Counted from the stretch's first letter, positions 1-6,302 are shown. The stretch: 6,361 nt of DNA from Faecimorpha sp963627615 (GCA_963627615.1 CAVGBV010000104.1:1-6361), one strand, 5' to 3'. The notes: generated by a model from the letters alone, not told the origin. Translations and numbers: made by a program.

Positions 1-3
1 GCG

Positions 4-80
4 AAAATCAAGAAAACTACGTGAGTGACGCAATTTCTTAAACGGCTGTTTTCAGTCTTATATGTTCTTACGCACTCACG
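4..80 (-). terminator. Possible Rho-independent terminator of the lipoprotein gene (large-loop hairpin)
   Basis: On the minus strand the bases at 80-68 pair with 33-20. Eight perfect pairs (CGTGAGTG with CACTCACG) are followed, after one bulged T at 28, by CG/CG and a G-T wobble plus two A-T pairs. A T-rich run (TAGTTTTCTTGATTTT, 19-4) follows, as expected for an intrinsic terminator. The left arm contains the TGA stop codon of the lipoprotein. The loop is about 34 nt, much larger than usual, so the call is tentative. The inverted repeat is seen directly; termination is inferred. Confidence 0.4.
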
Positions 81-330
81 ACTTACATAGAAAAAGCGGG
101 CTCCCTTTTTCCGGATCCTCCTCCGGCTCGCTGCTCTCTTCCGGAAGGCTGCTGTCAGGAGTGCTGACGACGTCCGCCTGGCTGTTCTCCTGGCTGCTGT
201 CAGGGGCGCTGCTGTTATTGCTGCTGTTTCCCGTATCGACCTTGGCGCTGCTGCATGCCGCAAACGAAAGCAACAGAATCACTGCCAACAGAACCGCTGC
301 CAATGATCTTTTTCTGATATTCATAAACAT
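76..330 (-). CDS. Small Ser/Glu/Pro-rich lipoprotein, possibly truncated
   Basis: This encodes an 84-residue exported lipoprotein of unknown function. Residues 1-8 are basic (RKR at 6-8), residues 10-25 form a hydrophobic segment, and FAAC at 23-26 serves as a lipobox with Cys26 as the expected lipidated residue. Phe at -3 is not the commonest choice. The mature 59 residues are low-complexity, rich in Ser, Asn, Pro, Asp and Glu, with PDSS repeats, and resemble the flexible tether that usually precedes a folded domain. No folded domain follows; the chain ends in a short hydrophobic tail (SPLFLCKS). An AGGGAG ribosome binding site lies 4 nt before the first ATG and 10 nt before a second in-frame ATG (residue 3), so either start is possible. 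The gene has its own extended -10 promoter and lies downstream of the guaB terminator, so it is probably a separate unit. It may be a complete small surface protein or the remains of a larger one broken by a frameshift near 100-110. Confidence 0.65.
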   Translation of the reverse strand: MFMNIRKRSLAAVLLAVILLLSFAACSSAKVDTGNSSNNSSAPDSSQENSQADVVSTPDSSLPEESSEPEEDPEKGSPLFLCKS

Positions 331-383
331 CTCACTCCCTTTCTCTTCTGATGTAACGGATATAATTCTTAAGATACATAGTA

Positions 384-392
384 ATTATACCA
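384..392 (-). promoter_or_regulatory. Extended -10 promoter for the lipoprotein gene
   Basis: The minus strand reads TGGTATAAT here, a perfect -10 hexamer with the TGn extension. No good -35 hexamer lies 16-18 nt upstream, which is usual for extended -10 promoters. A start near 377 would give a leader of about 46 nt before the lipoprotein ATG. A TTGACT further upstream is 37 nt away from the -10, too far to serve as its -35. Confidence 0.6.
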
Positions 393-467
393 TACGCCGA
401 TAGTGGAATCCGTACAATTTCCGAATAGTCAATTGCCTCTTTGGAAAATTCGTCTGCCGTTTGGGAC

Positions 468-503
468 AAAAAAGAACAGCGCGACTTTGTATCGCACTGT
501 TCT
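468..503 (-). terminator. Rho-independent terminator of guaB
   Basis: On the minus strand AGAACAGTGCGA (503-492) pairs with TCGCGCTGTTCT (484-473), giving a 12-bp stem with one G-T wobble and a 7-nt loop, then a run of six T residues (473-468). It begins 22 nt after the guaB stop codon. Stem, loop size, T-run and position all fit an intrinsic terminator. On the plus strand there is no T-run after it, so it appears to act in one direction only. Confidence 0.9.
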
Positions 504-525
504 GTCTTATCATTTCTTACCTGTC

Positions 526-2034
526 TTATTTGATGTTTTTGCTGTTGTCTCTCAGAATAACATCATGTGCGCCGCCCTCAACGATACTGGTCGCGGATAC
601 CAGTGTCAGGCGTGCCTTCTCCTGCAGCTCCGGAATGGTCAGTGCTCCGCAGTTGCACATGGTGGAACGCACCTTGTTCAGCGTCATTGTTACGTTATCC
701 TTCAGGCTTCCCGCATAAGGAACATAAGAATCTACGCCTTCCTCAAAGGACAGCTTCTTAGCTCCGCCCATATCATAGCGCTGCCAGTTTCTGGCACGGT
801 TGGAACCCTCGCCCCAATACTCCTTGACATAATTGCCGTTGATCATCAGGCGGTCGGTCGGGCTCTCGTCAAAGCGGGAGAAATAGCGTCCCAACATTAC
901 GAAGTCCGCGCCCATTGCCAGCGCCAGTGTGATATGATAATCATGTACGATACCGCCGTCCGAGCAAACCGGAACATATACGCCGGTTTCCTTATAATAC
1001 TCGTCACGGGCCGCGCACACATCAATCAGAGCTGTTGCCTGTCCGCGTCCGATTCCCTTGGTCTCACGCGTAATACAGATTGATCCGCCGCCGATTCCTA
1101 CCTTGACGAAGTCCGCGCCGGCCTCTGCCAGGAAACGGAATCCATCGCGGTCTACTACATTGCCCGCGCCTACTTTGACGGTATCACCGTACTTGCCGCG
1201 GATAAAGTCCAGCGTCTGCTTCTGCCATGCGGAAAAGCCCTCGGAAGAGTCGATACACAGAACATCCGCGCCGGCCTCTACCAGTGCCGGAACCCGTTCC
1301 GCATAATCGCGCGTATTGATACCTGCGCCTACAACATATCTCTTGTGCTGATCCAGCAGCTCCAGCGGGTTCTCCTTATGAGAAGAGTAATCCTTACGGA
1401 ATACAAAATACTTCAGGCGTTGATTCTTGTCGATGATAGGCAGAGAATTCAGCTTGTGCTCCCAAATCACGTCATTGGCCTCTTTGAGGCTGATGCCCTC
1501 CTGCGCATAGATCAGCGCCTCAAACGGAGTCATCATCTCCGACACCTTGGTCGACGGATCCATACGGCTCACGCGGTAGTCACGGCTTGTCAGGATACCT
1601 ACCAGTTTGCCTTCCGGTGTGCCATCCTCCGTTACTGCCATCGTGCTGTGGCCGGTCTTCTCCTTCAGCTCCAACACGTCAGCCAATGTCTGATCGGGAC
1701 GGATGTTAGAGTCGCTATGTACAAACCCTGCCTTATAGCTCTTAACATGTGCAACCATCGCTGCCTCGGACTCAATGGACTGAGAGCCGTAGATAAAGGA
1801 AATGCCGCCCTCCGTTGCCAGCGCAACAGCCATACGCTCACCGGATACGGACTGCATGATCGCGGATACCATAGGAATGTTCATGGTGATCGGCGACTCT
1901 TCCTGACCCTTACGGTACTTGACAACCGGTGTTTTGAGACTCACATTCGCGGGAATGCACTTCTCCGATGAATAGCCCGGCACCAACAGATACTCGCTAA
2001 AGGTGTGAGACGGTTCACTGTAGTAATAAGCCAT
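526..2034 (-). CDS. guaB: IMP dehydrogenase (Tritrichomonas foetus-like lineage)
   Basis: Inosine-5'-monophosphate dehydrogenase oxidises IMP to XMP with NAD+, the committed step of GMP synthesis in the cytoplasm. The product is 502 residues, compared with about 503 for the T. foetus enzyme. Visible landmarks are the TIM-barrel start with SAIMQSVSG (57-65), a CBS-domain insert at roughly 100-220 (KAGFVHSDSN and MMTPFEAL regions), AGADVLCIDSSEG with Asp262 (254-266), the catalytic loop GIGGGSICITRE with Cys320 (313-324), MLGRYFSRF (380-388), the mobile flap with the Arg419-Tyr420 dyad (RNWQRYD), and EEGVDSYVPY (431-440) near the potassium site. Nearly every block matches my recall of T. foetus IMPDH, with numbering shifted by one, more closely than typical GuaB (GPGSICTTR). 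The start at 2034 follows an AGGAGG with 9-nt spacing; a longer frame back to 2139 would run through the promoter. It is transcribed alone, diverging from pyrB, and ends at a clear terminator. Confidence 0.97.
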   Translation of the reverse strand: MAYYYSEPSHTFSEYLLVPGYSSEKCIPANVSLKTPVVKYRKGQEESPITMNIPMVSAIMQSVSGERMAVALATEGGISFIYGSQSIESEAAMVAHVKSYKAGFVHSDSNIRPDQTLADVLELKEKTGHSTMAVTEDGTPEGKLVGILTSRDYRVSRMDPSTKVSEMMTPFEALIYAQEGISLKEANDVIWEHKLNSLPIIDKNQRLKYFVFRKDYSSHKENPLELLDQHKRYVVGAGINTRDYAERVPALVEAGADVLCIDSSEGFSAWQKQTLDFIRGKYGDTVKVGAGNVVDRDGFRFLAEAGADFVKVGIGGGSICITRETKGIGRGQATALIDVCAARDEYYKETGVYVPVCSDGGIVHDYHITLALAMGADFVMLGRYFSRFDESPTDRLMINGNYVKEYWGEGSNRARNWQRYDMGGAKKLSFEEGVDSYVPYAGSLKDNVTMTLNKVRSTMCNCGALTIPELQEKARLTLVSATSIVEGGAHDVILRDNSKNIK

Positions 2035-2043
2035 TTCAAAATT

Positions 2044-2049
2044 CCTCCT
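2044..2049 (-). promoter_or_regulatory. Ribosome binding site that fixes the guaB start
   Basis: The minus strand reads AGGAGG, 9 nt before the ATG at 2034. This sets the start at the MAYYY N-terminus and excludes the 35 extra residues of the longer open frame, which have no such signal. Confidence 0.85.
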
Positions 2050-2094
2050 GTTAGTATAATAAGAACAGAAACTAATGATCCATTGTAACTTCAA

Positions 2095-2123
2095 ATTATA
2101 GCCTAGCCAAGCCTTATTGTCAA
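2095..2123 (-). promoter_or_regulatory. Perfect consensus sigma-A promoter of guaB
   Basis: The minus strand shows TTGACA (2123-2118), a 17-nt spacer, and TATAAT (2100-2095). All twelve hexamer bases match the housekeeping consensus at the ideal spacing. Transcription should start near 2088, giving a leader of about 54 nt, too short for a purine riboswitch. The -35 box overlaps the first three bases of the 2121-2147 palindrome, so a strong promoter could be repressed there. Confidence 0.9.
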
Positions 2124-2147
2124 TATTTTTACAAAACAAAAATATTG
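2121..2147. promoter_or_regulatory. 27-bp palindrome, candidate shared operator of guaB and pyrB
   Basis: CAATATTTTT (2121-2130) and AAAAATATTG (2138-2147) are perfect inverted copies separated by ACAAAAC. The symmetry stops at both ends. The left arm overlaps the guaB -35 box by 3 bp and the right arm contains the first 3 bp of the pyrB -35 box, so a bound dimer would block both divergent promoters. It is not a terminator, having no GC-rich stem and no preceding gene. It does not resemble the CGAA-type PurBox of Bacillus PurR. The repeat is seen directly; its operator role is inferred from its position. Confidence 0.6.
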
Positions 2148-2173
2148 TATTTCCAGGTCATCTGTATTATAAT
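2145..2173 (+). promoter_or_regulatory. Promoter of the pyrB operon
   Basis: TTGTAT (2145-2150), a 17-nt spacer and TATAAT (2168-2173) precede pyrB. The -10 is perfect; the -35 keeps only the TTG. Expected initiation near 2180 gives a leader of about 27 nt. That leaves no room for a PyrR attenuator or leader peptide, and there is no T-run just after the start for slippage control as in enteric pyrBI. Confidence 0.75.
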
Positions 2174-2206
2174 AAATACACAAATTCAATACTCAGGAGG
2201 TAGTTC

Positions 2207-3130
2207 ATGAGACACTTTTTGAATCCATTGGACTTCAGTGTAGAGGAGCTGGAACAGGTTCTGGCCCTTGCCGAACAGATTCGCCAGCATCCGGAGGAGT
2301 ACTCCCATGTCGCTGACGGCAAGAAGCTGGCCACCCTGTTCTATGAACCCAGCACCCGTACAAGACTCAGCTTTGAGGCTGCCATGCTCAATTTGGGCGG
2401 TAAAACGCTGGGATTCCATTCCGCGGACTCCAGTTCTGCATCGAAGGGCGAAAGTGTAGCCGATACCATCCGTATCATTTCCTGTTACGCGGATATCGTT
2501 GCCATGCGTCACCCCAAAGAAGGCGCACCGCTGGTCGCTTCCCAATACAGCCGCATTCCGGTAATCAATGCCGGTGACGGAGGACATCAGCATCCGACGC
2601 AGACTCTGACGGACCTCTTGACGATTCGTTCCCTGAAGGGACGGCTGGATCATCTCACCATTGGCCTGTGCGGAGATCTGAAGTTTGGCCGCACCGTACA
2701 TTCTCTGATCAACGCTCTGTCCCGTTATGAGGGCATTCGTTTTGTACTGATCTCGCCGGAGGTTCTGCGCGTTCCTACTTATGTCCTGCAGGATGTTCTG
2801 GAGGCTAAGCACATTCCTTACACGGAAACCACGGATCTGGAGCCCTCTCTGCCGGAGCTGGATATCCTGTATATGACCCGTGTGCAGCAAGAACGTTTCT
2901 TCAGTGAAGACGAATACCTCCGTCTGAAGGACAGCTACATTCTGGACAAGGCCAAAATGAAGCTGGCACCCAAGGATATGTATGTGCTGCATCCGCTGCC
3001 CCGTGTGAATGAGATCAGTCCGGAATTGGATGATGATCCGAGAGCGGCTTATTTTTACCAGGCTCAATGCGGCGTTTACGCCCGTATGGCCCTGATTATG
3101 ACCCTGCTGGGACTGAAGAAAGGAGAGTGA
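2207..3130 (+). CDS. pyrB: Aspartate carbamoyltransferase, catalytic subunit
   Basis: This enzyme joins carbamoyl phosphate and L-aspartate to give N-carbamoyl-L-aspartate, the second step of de novo pyrimidine synthesis. The 307 residues fit the family (about 305-311). The carbamoyl-phosphate domain shows FYEPSTRTR with STRT at 49-52, the mobile-loop lysine Lys80 in SASKGES, Arg101 in AMRHPKEG, and HQHPTQTL with His129 and Gln132. The aspartate domain shows GDLKFGRTVHSL with Arg162, MTRVQ with Arg225 and Gln227, and HPLPR at 262-266. All expected catalytic residues are present. AGGAGG lies 6 nt before the ATG. It is the first gene of a five-gene run and is followed 5 bp later by pyrI, so the holoenzyme is probably the allosteric catalytic/regulatory complex known from E. 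coli. Confidence 0.97.
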   Translation: MRHFLNPLDFSVEELEQVLALAEQIRQHPEEYSHVADGKKLATLFYEPSTRTRLSFEAAMLNLGGKTLGFHSADSSSASKGESVADTIRIISCYADIVAMRHPKEGAPLVASQYSRIPVINAGDGGHQHPTQTLTDLLTIRSLKGRLDHLTIGLCGDLKFGRTVHSLINALSRYEGIRFVLISPEVLRVPTYVLQDVLEAKHIPYTETTDLEPSLPELDILYMTRVQQERFFSEDEYLRLKDSYILDKAKMKLAPKDMYVLHPLPRVNEISPELDDDPRAAYFYQAQCGVYARMALIMTLLGLKKGE

Positions 3131-3135
3131 CCCGC

Positions 3136-3564
3136 ATGCTGAATGTCGGTAAAATGGAGGAGGGCATCGTACTGGACCATATCAAGGCCGGTTACAGTAT
3201 GGAGATCTATAAGTACCTGCAGCTGGACAAGCTGGACTGCAGCGTTGCCATCATCAAAAACGCGGTAAGCCAGAAGATGGGCCGCAAGGACATCATCAAG
3301 ATCCAGGGCGGACTGGATCTGGTGGATCTCGATGTTCTGGGCTATATTGACCACAATATCACCATCAGCATTATCCGCGGCGGAGAGATTGTCGAGAAAA
3401 AAGCCCTGTCTCTTCCGAAGAAGATCACCAACGTAATCCGCTGCCGGAATCCTCGCTGTATCACTTCTCTGGAGCCCGGACTGGATCATGTTTTTGTCCT
3501 GACCGATCCGGTGCATGAGACCTATCGCTGCCGGTACTGCGAAGAAAAATACGACAACCGGTAA
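3136..3564 (+). CDS. pyrI: Aspartate carbamoyltransferase, regulatory subunit
   Basis: PyrI binds the nucleotide effectors of aspartate transcarbamoylase (CTP, UTP and ATP in E. coli) and holds the catalytic trimers together. The 142-residue product is slightly shorter than E. coli PyrI (153). The N-terminal allosteric domain begins with GIVLDHIKAG (10-19), equivalent to the DHI effector-site region. The C-terminal zinc domain has four cysteines in the expected pattern: Cys103 and Cys108 (C-x4-C), then Cys132 and Cys135 (C-x2-C). The open frame extends upstream to 3067 inside pyrB, but the start at 3136 gives the family N-terminus and has AGGAG 10 nt before it, inside the end of pyrB. The 5-bp gap to pyrB suggests coupled translation and matched subunit amounts. 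Confidence 0.96.
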   Translation: MLNVGKMEEGIVLDHIKAGYSMEIYKYLQLDKLDCSVAIIKNAVSQKMGRKDIIKIQGGLDLVDLDVLGYIDHNITISIIRGGEIVEKKALSLPKKITNVIRCRNPRCITSLEPGLDHVFVLTDPVHETYRCRYCEEKYDNR

Positions 3565-3569
3565 TTGCC

Positions 3570-4151
3570 ATGGGACTTTTAACCTGGAAGGGCGGAACCC
3601 TGGAGGCGCCTCTGCCTCCGGCCCTGGTCTCCTGCGGCACACCGGAACATCCTAATGTATTAACCATTGCATGGACGGGAATCGTCAACACGATCCCGCC
3701 CATGACTTATATTTCTGTAAGACCGGAACGGTACTCCTACGACCTTATCAAAAACAGCGGCGAGTTTGTCATCAACCTTCCGACGGAGGAGCTGATTCCC
3801 GCAATCGATTTCTGCGGCGTAAAGAGCGGCCGTAATCTGGATAAAATCGCAGCATGCGGTCTGCATACCGAACCCGGAGAGACCGTACAGGCGCCCTTGA
3901 TTCTGGAAAGTCCGGTGCACCTCGAATGCAAGGTCCGTCAGGTATTGCCTCTGGGTTCTCACGATATGTTTTTAGCGGACATCACCGCTGTTCGTGTAGA
4001 TGAAGACTATGTGGACGCCAACGGTCGCCTGTGTATGGAACGATGCCGCTTGGCCGCCTATATCCATGGCACCTACTACTCCATCGGCCAGGCTCTCGGC
4101 ACCTTCGGCTTCTCCGTCAAAAAGAAACAGAGAAAGAGGAAATCATCATGA
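3570..4151 (+). CDS. Flavin reductase-like FMN-binding protein (DIM6/NTAB family)
   Basis: The 193-residue product looks like a flavin reductase-like split-barrel protein, a family that binds FMN and includes flavoredoxins and NAD(P)H:flavin oxidoreductases. The N-terminal segment PPALVSCG (16-23), NVLTIAW (29-35), the MTYISVRPERYSYDLI region (45-60) and GEFVINLP (64-71) follow the family pattern, in which substrates change but the barrel and flavin pocket are kept. The C-terminal YYSIGQALGTFGFSVKK (169-185) matches the usual family ending, followed by a very basic tail (KKKQRKRK). There is no signal peptide, so it is cytoplasmic. It starts 5 bp after pyrI with no clear ribosome binding site, so translation probably depends on re-initiation after pyrI. 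Its end overlaps the next gene by 4 bp. The physiological electron acceptor cannot be told from sequence; a redox partner for a neighbouring gene is possible but unproven. Confidence 0.85.
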   Translation: MGLLTWKGGTLEAPLPPALVSCGTPEHPNVLTIAWTGIVNTIPPMTYISVRPERYSYDLIKNSGEFVINLPTEELIPAIDFCGVKSGRNLDKIAACGLHTEPGETVQAPLILESPVHLECKVRQVLPLGSHDMFLADITAVRVDEDYVDANGRLCMERCRLAAYIHGTYYSIGQALGTFGFSVKKKQRKRKSS

Positions 4152-5062
4152 AAACGGTCGCACTTTTAGGTGCCGGTGCTGTCGGCGCCTACTTTATCTG
4201 GGGTATGGCAGAGCCTCTGGGCGAGGATTTCTGCGTTATCGCAAGCGGCAGCCGCAAAAGCCGTCTGGAACAGGAAGGGTTGATCATTAACGGTCAGCGC
4301 ACCTTCTTTCCTGTAAAGACGCCGGAGGAAGCGCATGGAGTGGATCTGCTGCTTGTATCCGTCAAGTACAATGCTCTTCCGGATATTTTGCCCGACATTG
4401 CCTCTATTGTCGATGGCCACACTGCTGTCATCAGCCTGATCAACGGTGTGGACGGCGAAGATGTCATCGGACGGCATATCGGTATGGATCATATGTTCTA
4501 CGCAATGATGCGGATCTCCGCCGAACGCCGTGATAATGATATTTTCTTTGATCCCGTGGTAACTGACGGCGTGTTCTTTGGAGAAAAGGACAGCAGAACG
4601 CCCACAGCCCGAGTCCAGGAGGTTCTGGAGCTTATGGGCCGCACTCGCGCCAACCACCACTTTGTACCCGATATCATGCGTTCGATCTGGATCAAATACG
4701 CAGGCAATGTCTCCAACAATCTGCCGCAGGCCATCATCGGCGCCGGTGTCGGAATCTATGTCGTAAGCAGTCATGCCGCATATATCGCGGAACACTTATG
4801 GAATGAAGTCGCTGCTCTGGCGGCACTCCGTGGCATCGATGTCGGGCCTTTCGTTCCCAGCGCGTGGGCAGGACGTAAAACTTCCCGTTTTTCAACCCTA
4901 CAGGACCTGGACAATGGCCGGCATACTGAGATCGATATGCTTGCCGGAACCGCTATTCGTCTGTCGCAGGAGTCCGGACTCTCCGCTCCGTTCTGCGAAT
5001 TTACCTACCATGCCATCAAAGCTTTAGAAGAAAAAGGAGACGGTCTATTTAATTTTCAATAA
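4148..5062 (+). CDS. Ketopantoate reductase (PanE/ApbA) family 2-oxoacid reductase
   Basis: Members reduce 2-dehydropantoate to pantoate with NADPH in pantothenate/CoA synthesis; some homologues reduce other 2-oxoacids. The 304-residue product has a Rossmann nucleotide site GAGAVG (8-13), Lys73 in SVKYNAL (position of E. coli Lys72), Asn99 in LINGVD (E. coli Asn98), Lys183 in WIKYAGN (catalytic Lys176), Asn187 and Asn191 (Asn180, Asn184), Ser249 (Ser244) and Glu261 in HTEID (Glu256). All the key residues are therefore kept, which supports an active reductase. These equivalences rest on my recall of E. coli PanE. The ATG at 4148 overlaps the preceding stop in an ATGA arrangement and has an AGAGGA signal about 9 nt upstream; the longer frame from 4031 is rejected because it overlaps the previous gene. 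No panB, panC or panD is nearby, so true PanE and a reductase of another 2-oxoacid are both possible. Confidence 0.88.
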   Translation: MKTVALLGAGAVGAYFIWGMAEPLGEDFCVIASGSRKSRLEQEGLIINGQRTFFPVKTPEEAHGVDLLLVSVKYNALPDILPDIASIVDGHTAVISLINGVDGEDVIGRHIGMDHMFYAMMRISAERRDNDIFFDPVVTDGVFFGEKDSRTPTARVQEVLELMGRTRANHHFVPDIMRSIWIKYAGNVSNNLPQAIIGAGVGIYVVSSHAAYIAEHLWNEVAALAALRGIDVGPFVPSAWAGRKTSRFSTLQDLDNGRHTEIDMLAGTAIRLSQESGLSAPFCEFTYHAIKALEEKGDGLFNFQ

Positions 5063-5083
5063 AGAGTATAAGGAGGTCACACC

Positions 5084-6244
5084 ATGTACACACCTATGAA
5101 TTCTAAGCACTTTACCAAGCACGTCGATGCGGGCGGCGCACACTATTGGGTATTGTCCACCCATGTCGCTCCCATCCAACAGGGATTTTACTTTGTCAAT
5201 TCCGGTTATTCGGATGACGGTCGATACCTGTGGTTCTATTGTGCTTTTCCTCCGGCAGAGGGCCATTGTGCTGGAGTAGTAGACTTTCTGACGGATGAAG
5301 TCCGCTGTTTTCCGGAAACACGCGGCTCCGGCTGGATGGTCGACGGACGTACCGGTGATCTGTACTGGGCCTGCACAGAAGGCATCTATGTCCGCTCTCC
5401 TCATCCGCAGGATAAAGCTCGAAAGATTGCCGACCTTCCCAGGGCGGCGCGCATCGCCAAGCCTTCCGAGGCCGGAACCCATCTGACATTTACTCCGGAT
5501 CATCAGGAGATCCTGACCGATATTCAGACTGCACAAGGCAGCTTTATCGGAACCTTCCGGATTCAGGACGGCAGCTACACTCTCTGGTACCGCACGCAGC
5601 GGGGAACGCCGTACAATCATGCGCAGATCTGTCCCACCAATGGAGATCTGTGTATGTGCGCCCACGAATATTCCTATAATTCTCTGACCGGCCAGAATGA
5701 CCCGCCCCCTCTGACAGAGGACGGGATCTATCCTCGTCTTCAGTTGATTCATCGCGATGGTCAGCGTGAGATGCGGATTCCCTACGCCAACTCCGCAACC
5801 CACGAGTGGTGGAACACAAACGGCTGCGCGATCTATTATTGTTCTTCCAACAGCATCGTACGGGACCGCCTGGGCGATCACACCGCTGAAGTAGTCTGCC
5901 ATATCCCGATTGATGGCGGCAATGGCACCTGGCATGCCCATTGTACCAAGGATGAAAAGTACTTTGTCGTAGATGCTTCCTACCCTTATGAGGGTCTGAG
6001 CTGGTGGCGCGGCTGTCCTTCCGTGGTTCGTTTCTGGAATGATACAAGCAAGCGCCTGGTTCCGGTTCTGTCCTTCAACCCTGTCGTTGAGGGCTGGACA
6101 CCGGAGCATCCATCCATCTACCATATCGATCCCCATCCGCGGTTTGTGCTGGATGACCGTCTGGTGACCTTTACCACCACCGTCTGCGGCCGAGTGGACC
6201 TGGCCGTCGCAGAGACCGCTGAACTCATCGAACTCAGTAAATAA
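5084..6244 (+). CDS. Oligogalacturonate lyase-like (PL22-type) beta-propeller protein
   Basis: The 386-residue product, with no signal peptide, resembles cytoplasmic oligogalacturonate lyase (about 388 residues), a seven-bladed propeller that cleaves short oligogalacturonates by manganese-assisted beta-elimination. Repeated blade motifs are visible: DDGRYLWF (44-51), PYNHAQICPTNGD (176-188) then CAHEYSYN (192-199), THEWWNTNGCAIYY (239-252), WHAHCTKDEKYFVVD (283-297) and DPHPRFVLDDRLVTFT (349-364). These align in order with lyase motifs I recall, including His240 (proposed catalytic His242) and His286 (metal ligand His287). The family HxH ligand pair, however, appears as Asp349-x-His351, and the Gln ligand becomes Tyr346. 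About 15 extra residues seem to lie between HE(194-195) and Arg218. AAGGAGG sits 7 nt before the start. It is last in the pyr operon, 21 bp after the reductase gene. It may have changed substrate or be a non-lyase relative; the fold assignment is firmer than the activity. Confidence 0.72.
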   Translation: MYTPMNSKHFTKHVDAGGAHYWVLSTHVAPIQQGFYFVNSGYSDDGRYLWFYCAFPPAEGHCAGVVDFLTDEVRCFPETRGSGWMVDGRTGDLYWACTEGIYVRSPHPQDKARKIADLPRAARIAKPSEAGTHLTFTPDHQEILTDIQTAQGSFIGTFRIQDGSYTLWYRTQRGTPYNHAQICPTNGDLCMCAHEYSYNSLTGQNDPPPLTEDGIYPRLQLIHRDGQREMRIPYANSATHEWWNTNGCAIYYCSSNSIVRDRLGDHTAEVVCHIPIDGGNGTWHAHCTKDEKYFVVDASYPYEGLSWWRGCPSVVRFWNDTSKRLVPVLSFNPVVEGWTPEHPSIYHIDPHPRFVLDDRLVTFTTTVCGRVDLAVAETAELIELSK

Positions 6245-6273
6245 CGCAATTGGGGCTGTGTATATAAATACGG

Positions 6274-6302
6274 TTGCAAAATATTCAGAATAGTGTTATA
6301 AT
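6274..6302 (+). promoter_or_regulatory. Promoter with extended -10, reading out of the window
   Basis: TTGCAA (6274-6279, four of six consensus bases), a 17-nt spacer and TATAAT (6297-6302) preceded by TGT (6294-6296, TGn extension) form a convincing housekeeping promoter. Initiation near 6309 leaves a leader of only about 16 nt before the candidate TTG start at 6325. The last two bases of the -10 overlap the left arm of the hairpin at 6301-6323. Confidence 0.7.

Noticed and set aside
91..110. Small hairpin AAAAAG/CTTTTT with short GG/CC core inside the lipoprotein tail
   Set aside because: The stem is mostly A-T with a bulge and only two G-C pairs in its core, and it lies inside coding sequence; weaker than the hairpin at 20-80.
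145..215. Repeated CTGCTGTCAGG blocks in the lipoprotein gene
   Set aside because: They follow from the repeated PDSS coding in the low-complexity linker and are not an independent repeat element.
1345..1971. Plus-strand open frame inside guaB
   Set aside because: It is antisense to strongly conserved guaB coding sequence and its product resembles no family I recognise.
2035..2094. Purine riboswitch in the guaB leader
   Set aside because: The leader is only about 54 nt, and no conserved aptamer core or expression-platform hairpin is visible.
2035..2139. 35-residue N-terminal extension of guaB
   Set aside because: It covers the consensus promoter and the ribosome binding site; the family N-terminus begins at 2034.
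2186..3067. Long minus-strand open frame opposite pyrB
   Set aside because: It is a shadow of pyrB codon structure, with no recognisable domain and no ribosome binding site.
5045..6136. Long minus-strand open frame opposite the PL22-like gene
   Set aside because: The plus-strand gene has a strong ribosome binding site and family motifs; this frame has neither.
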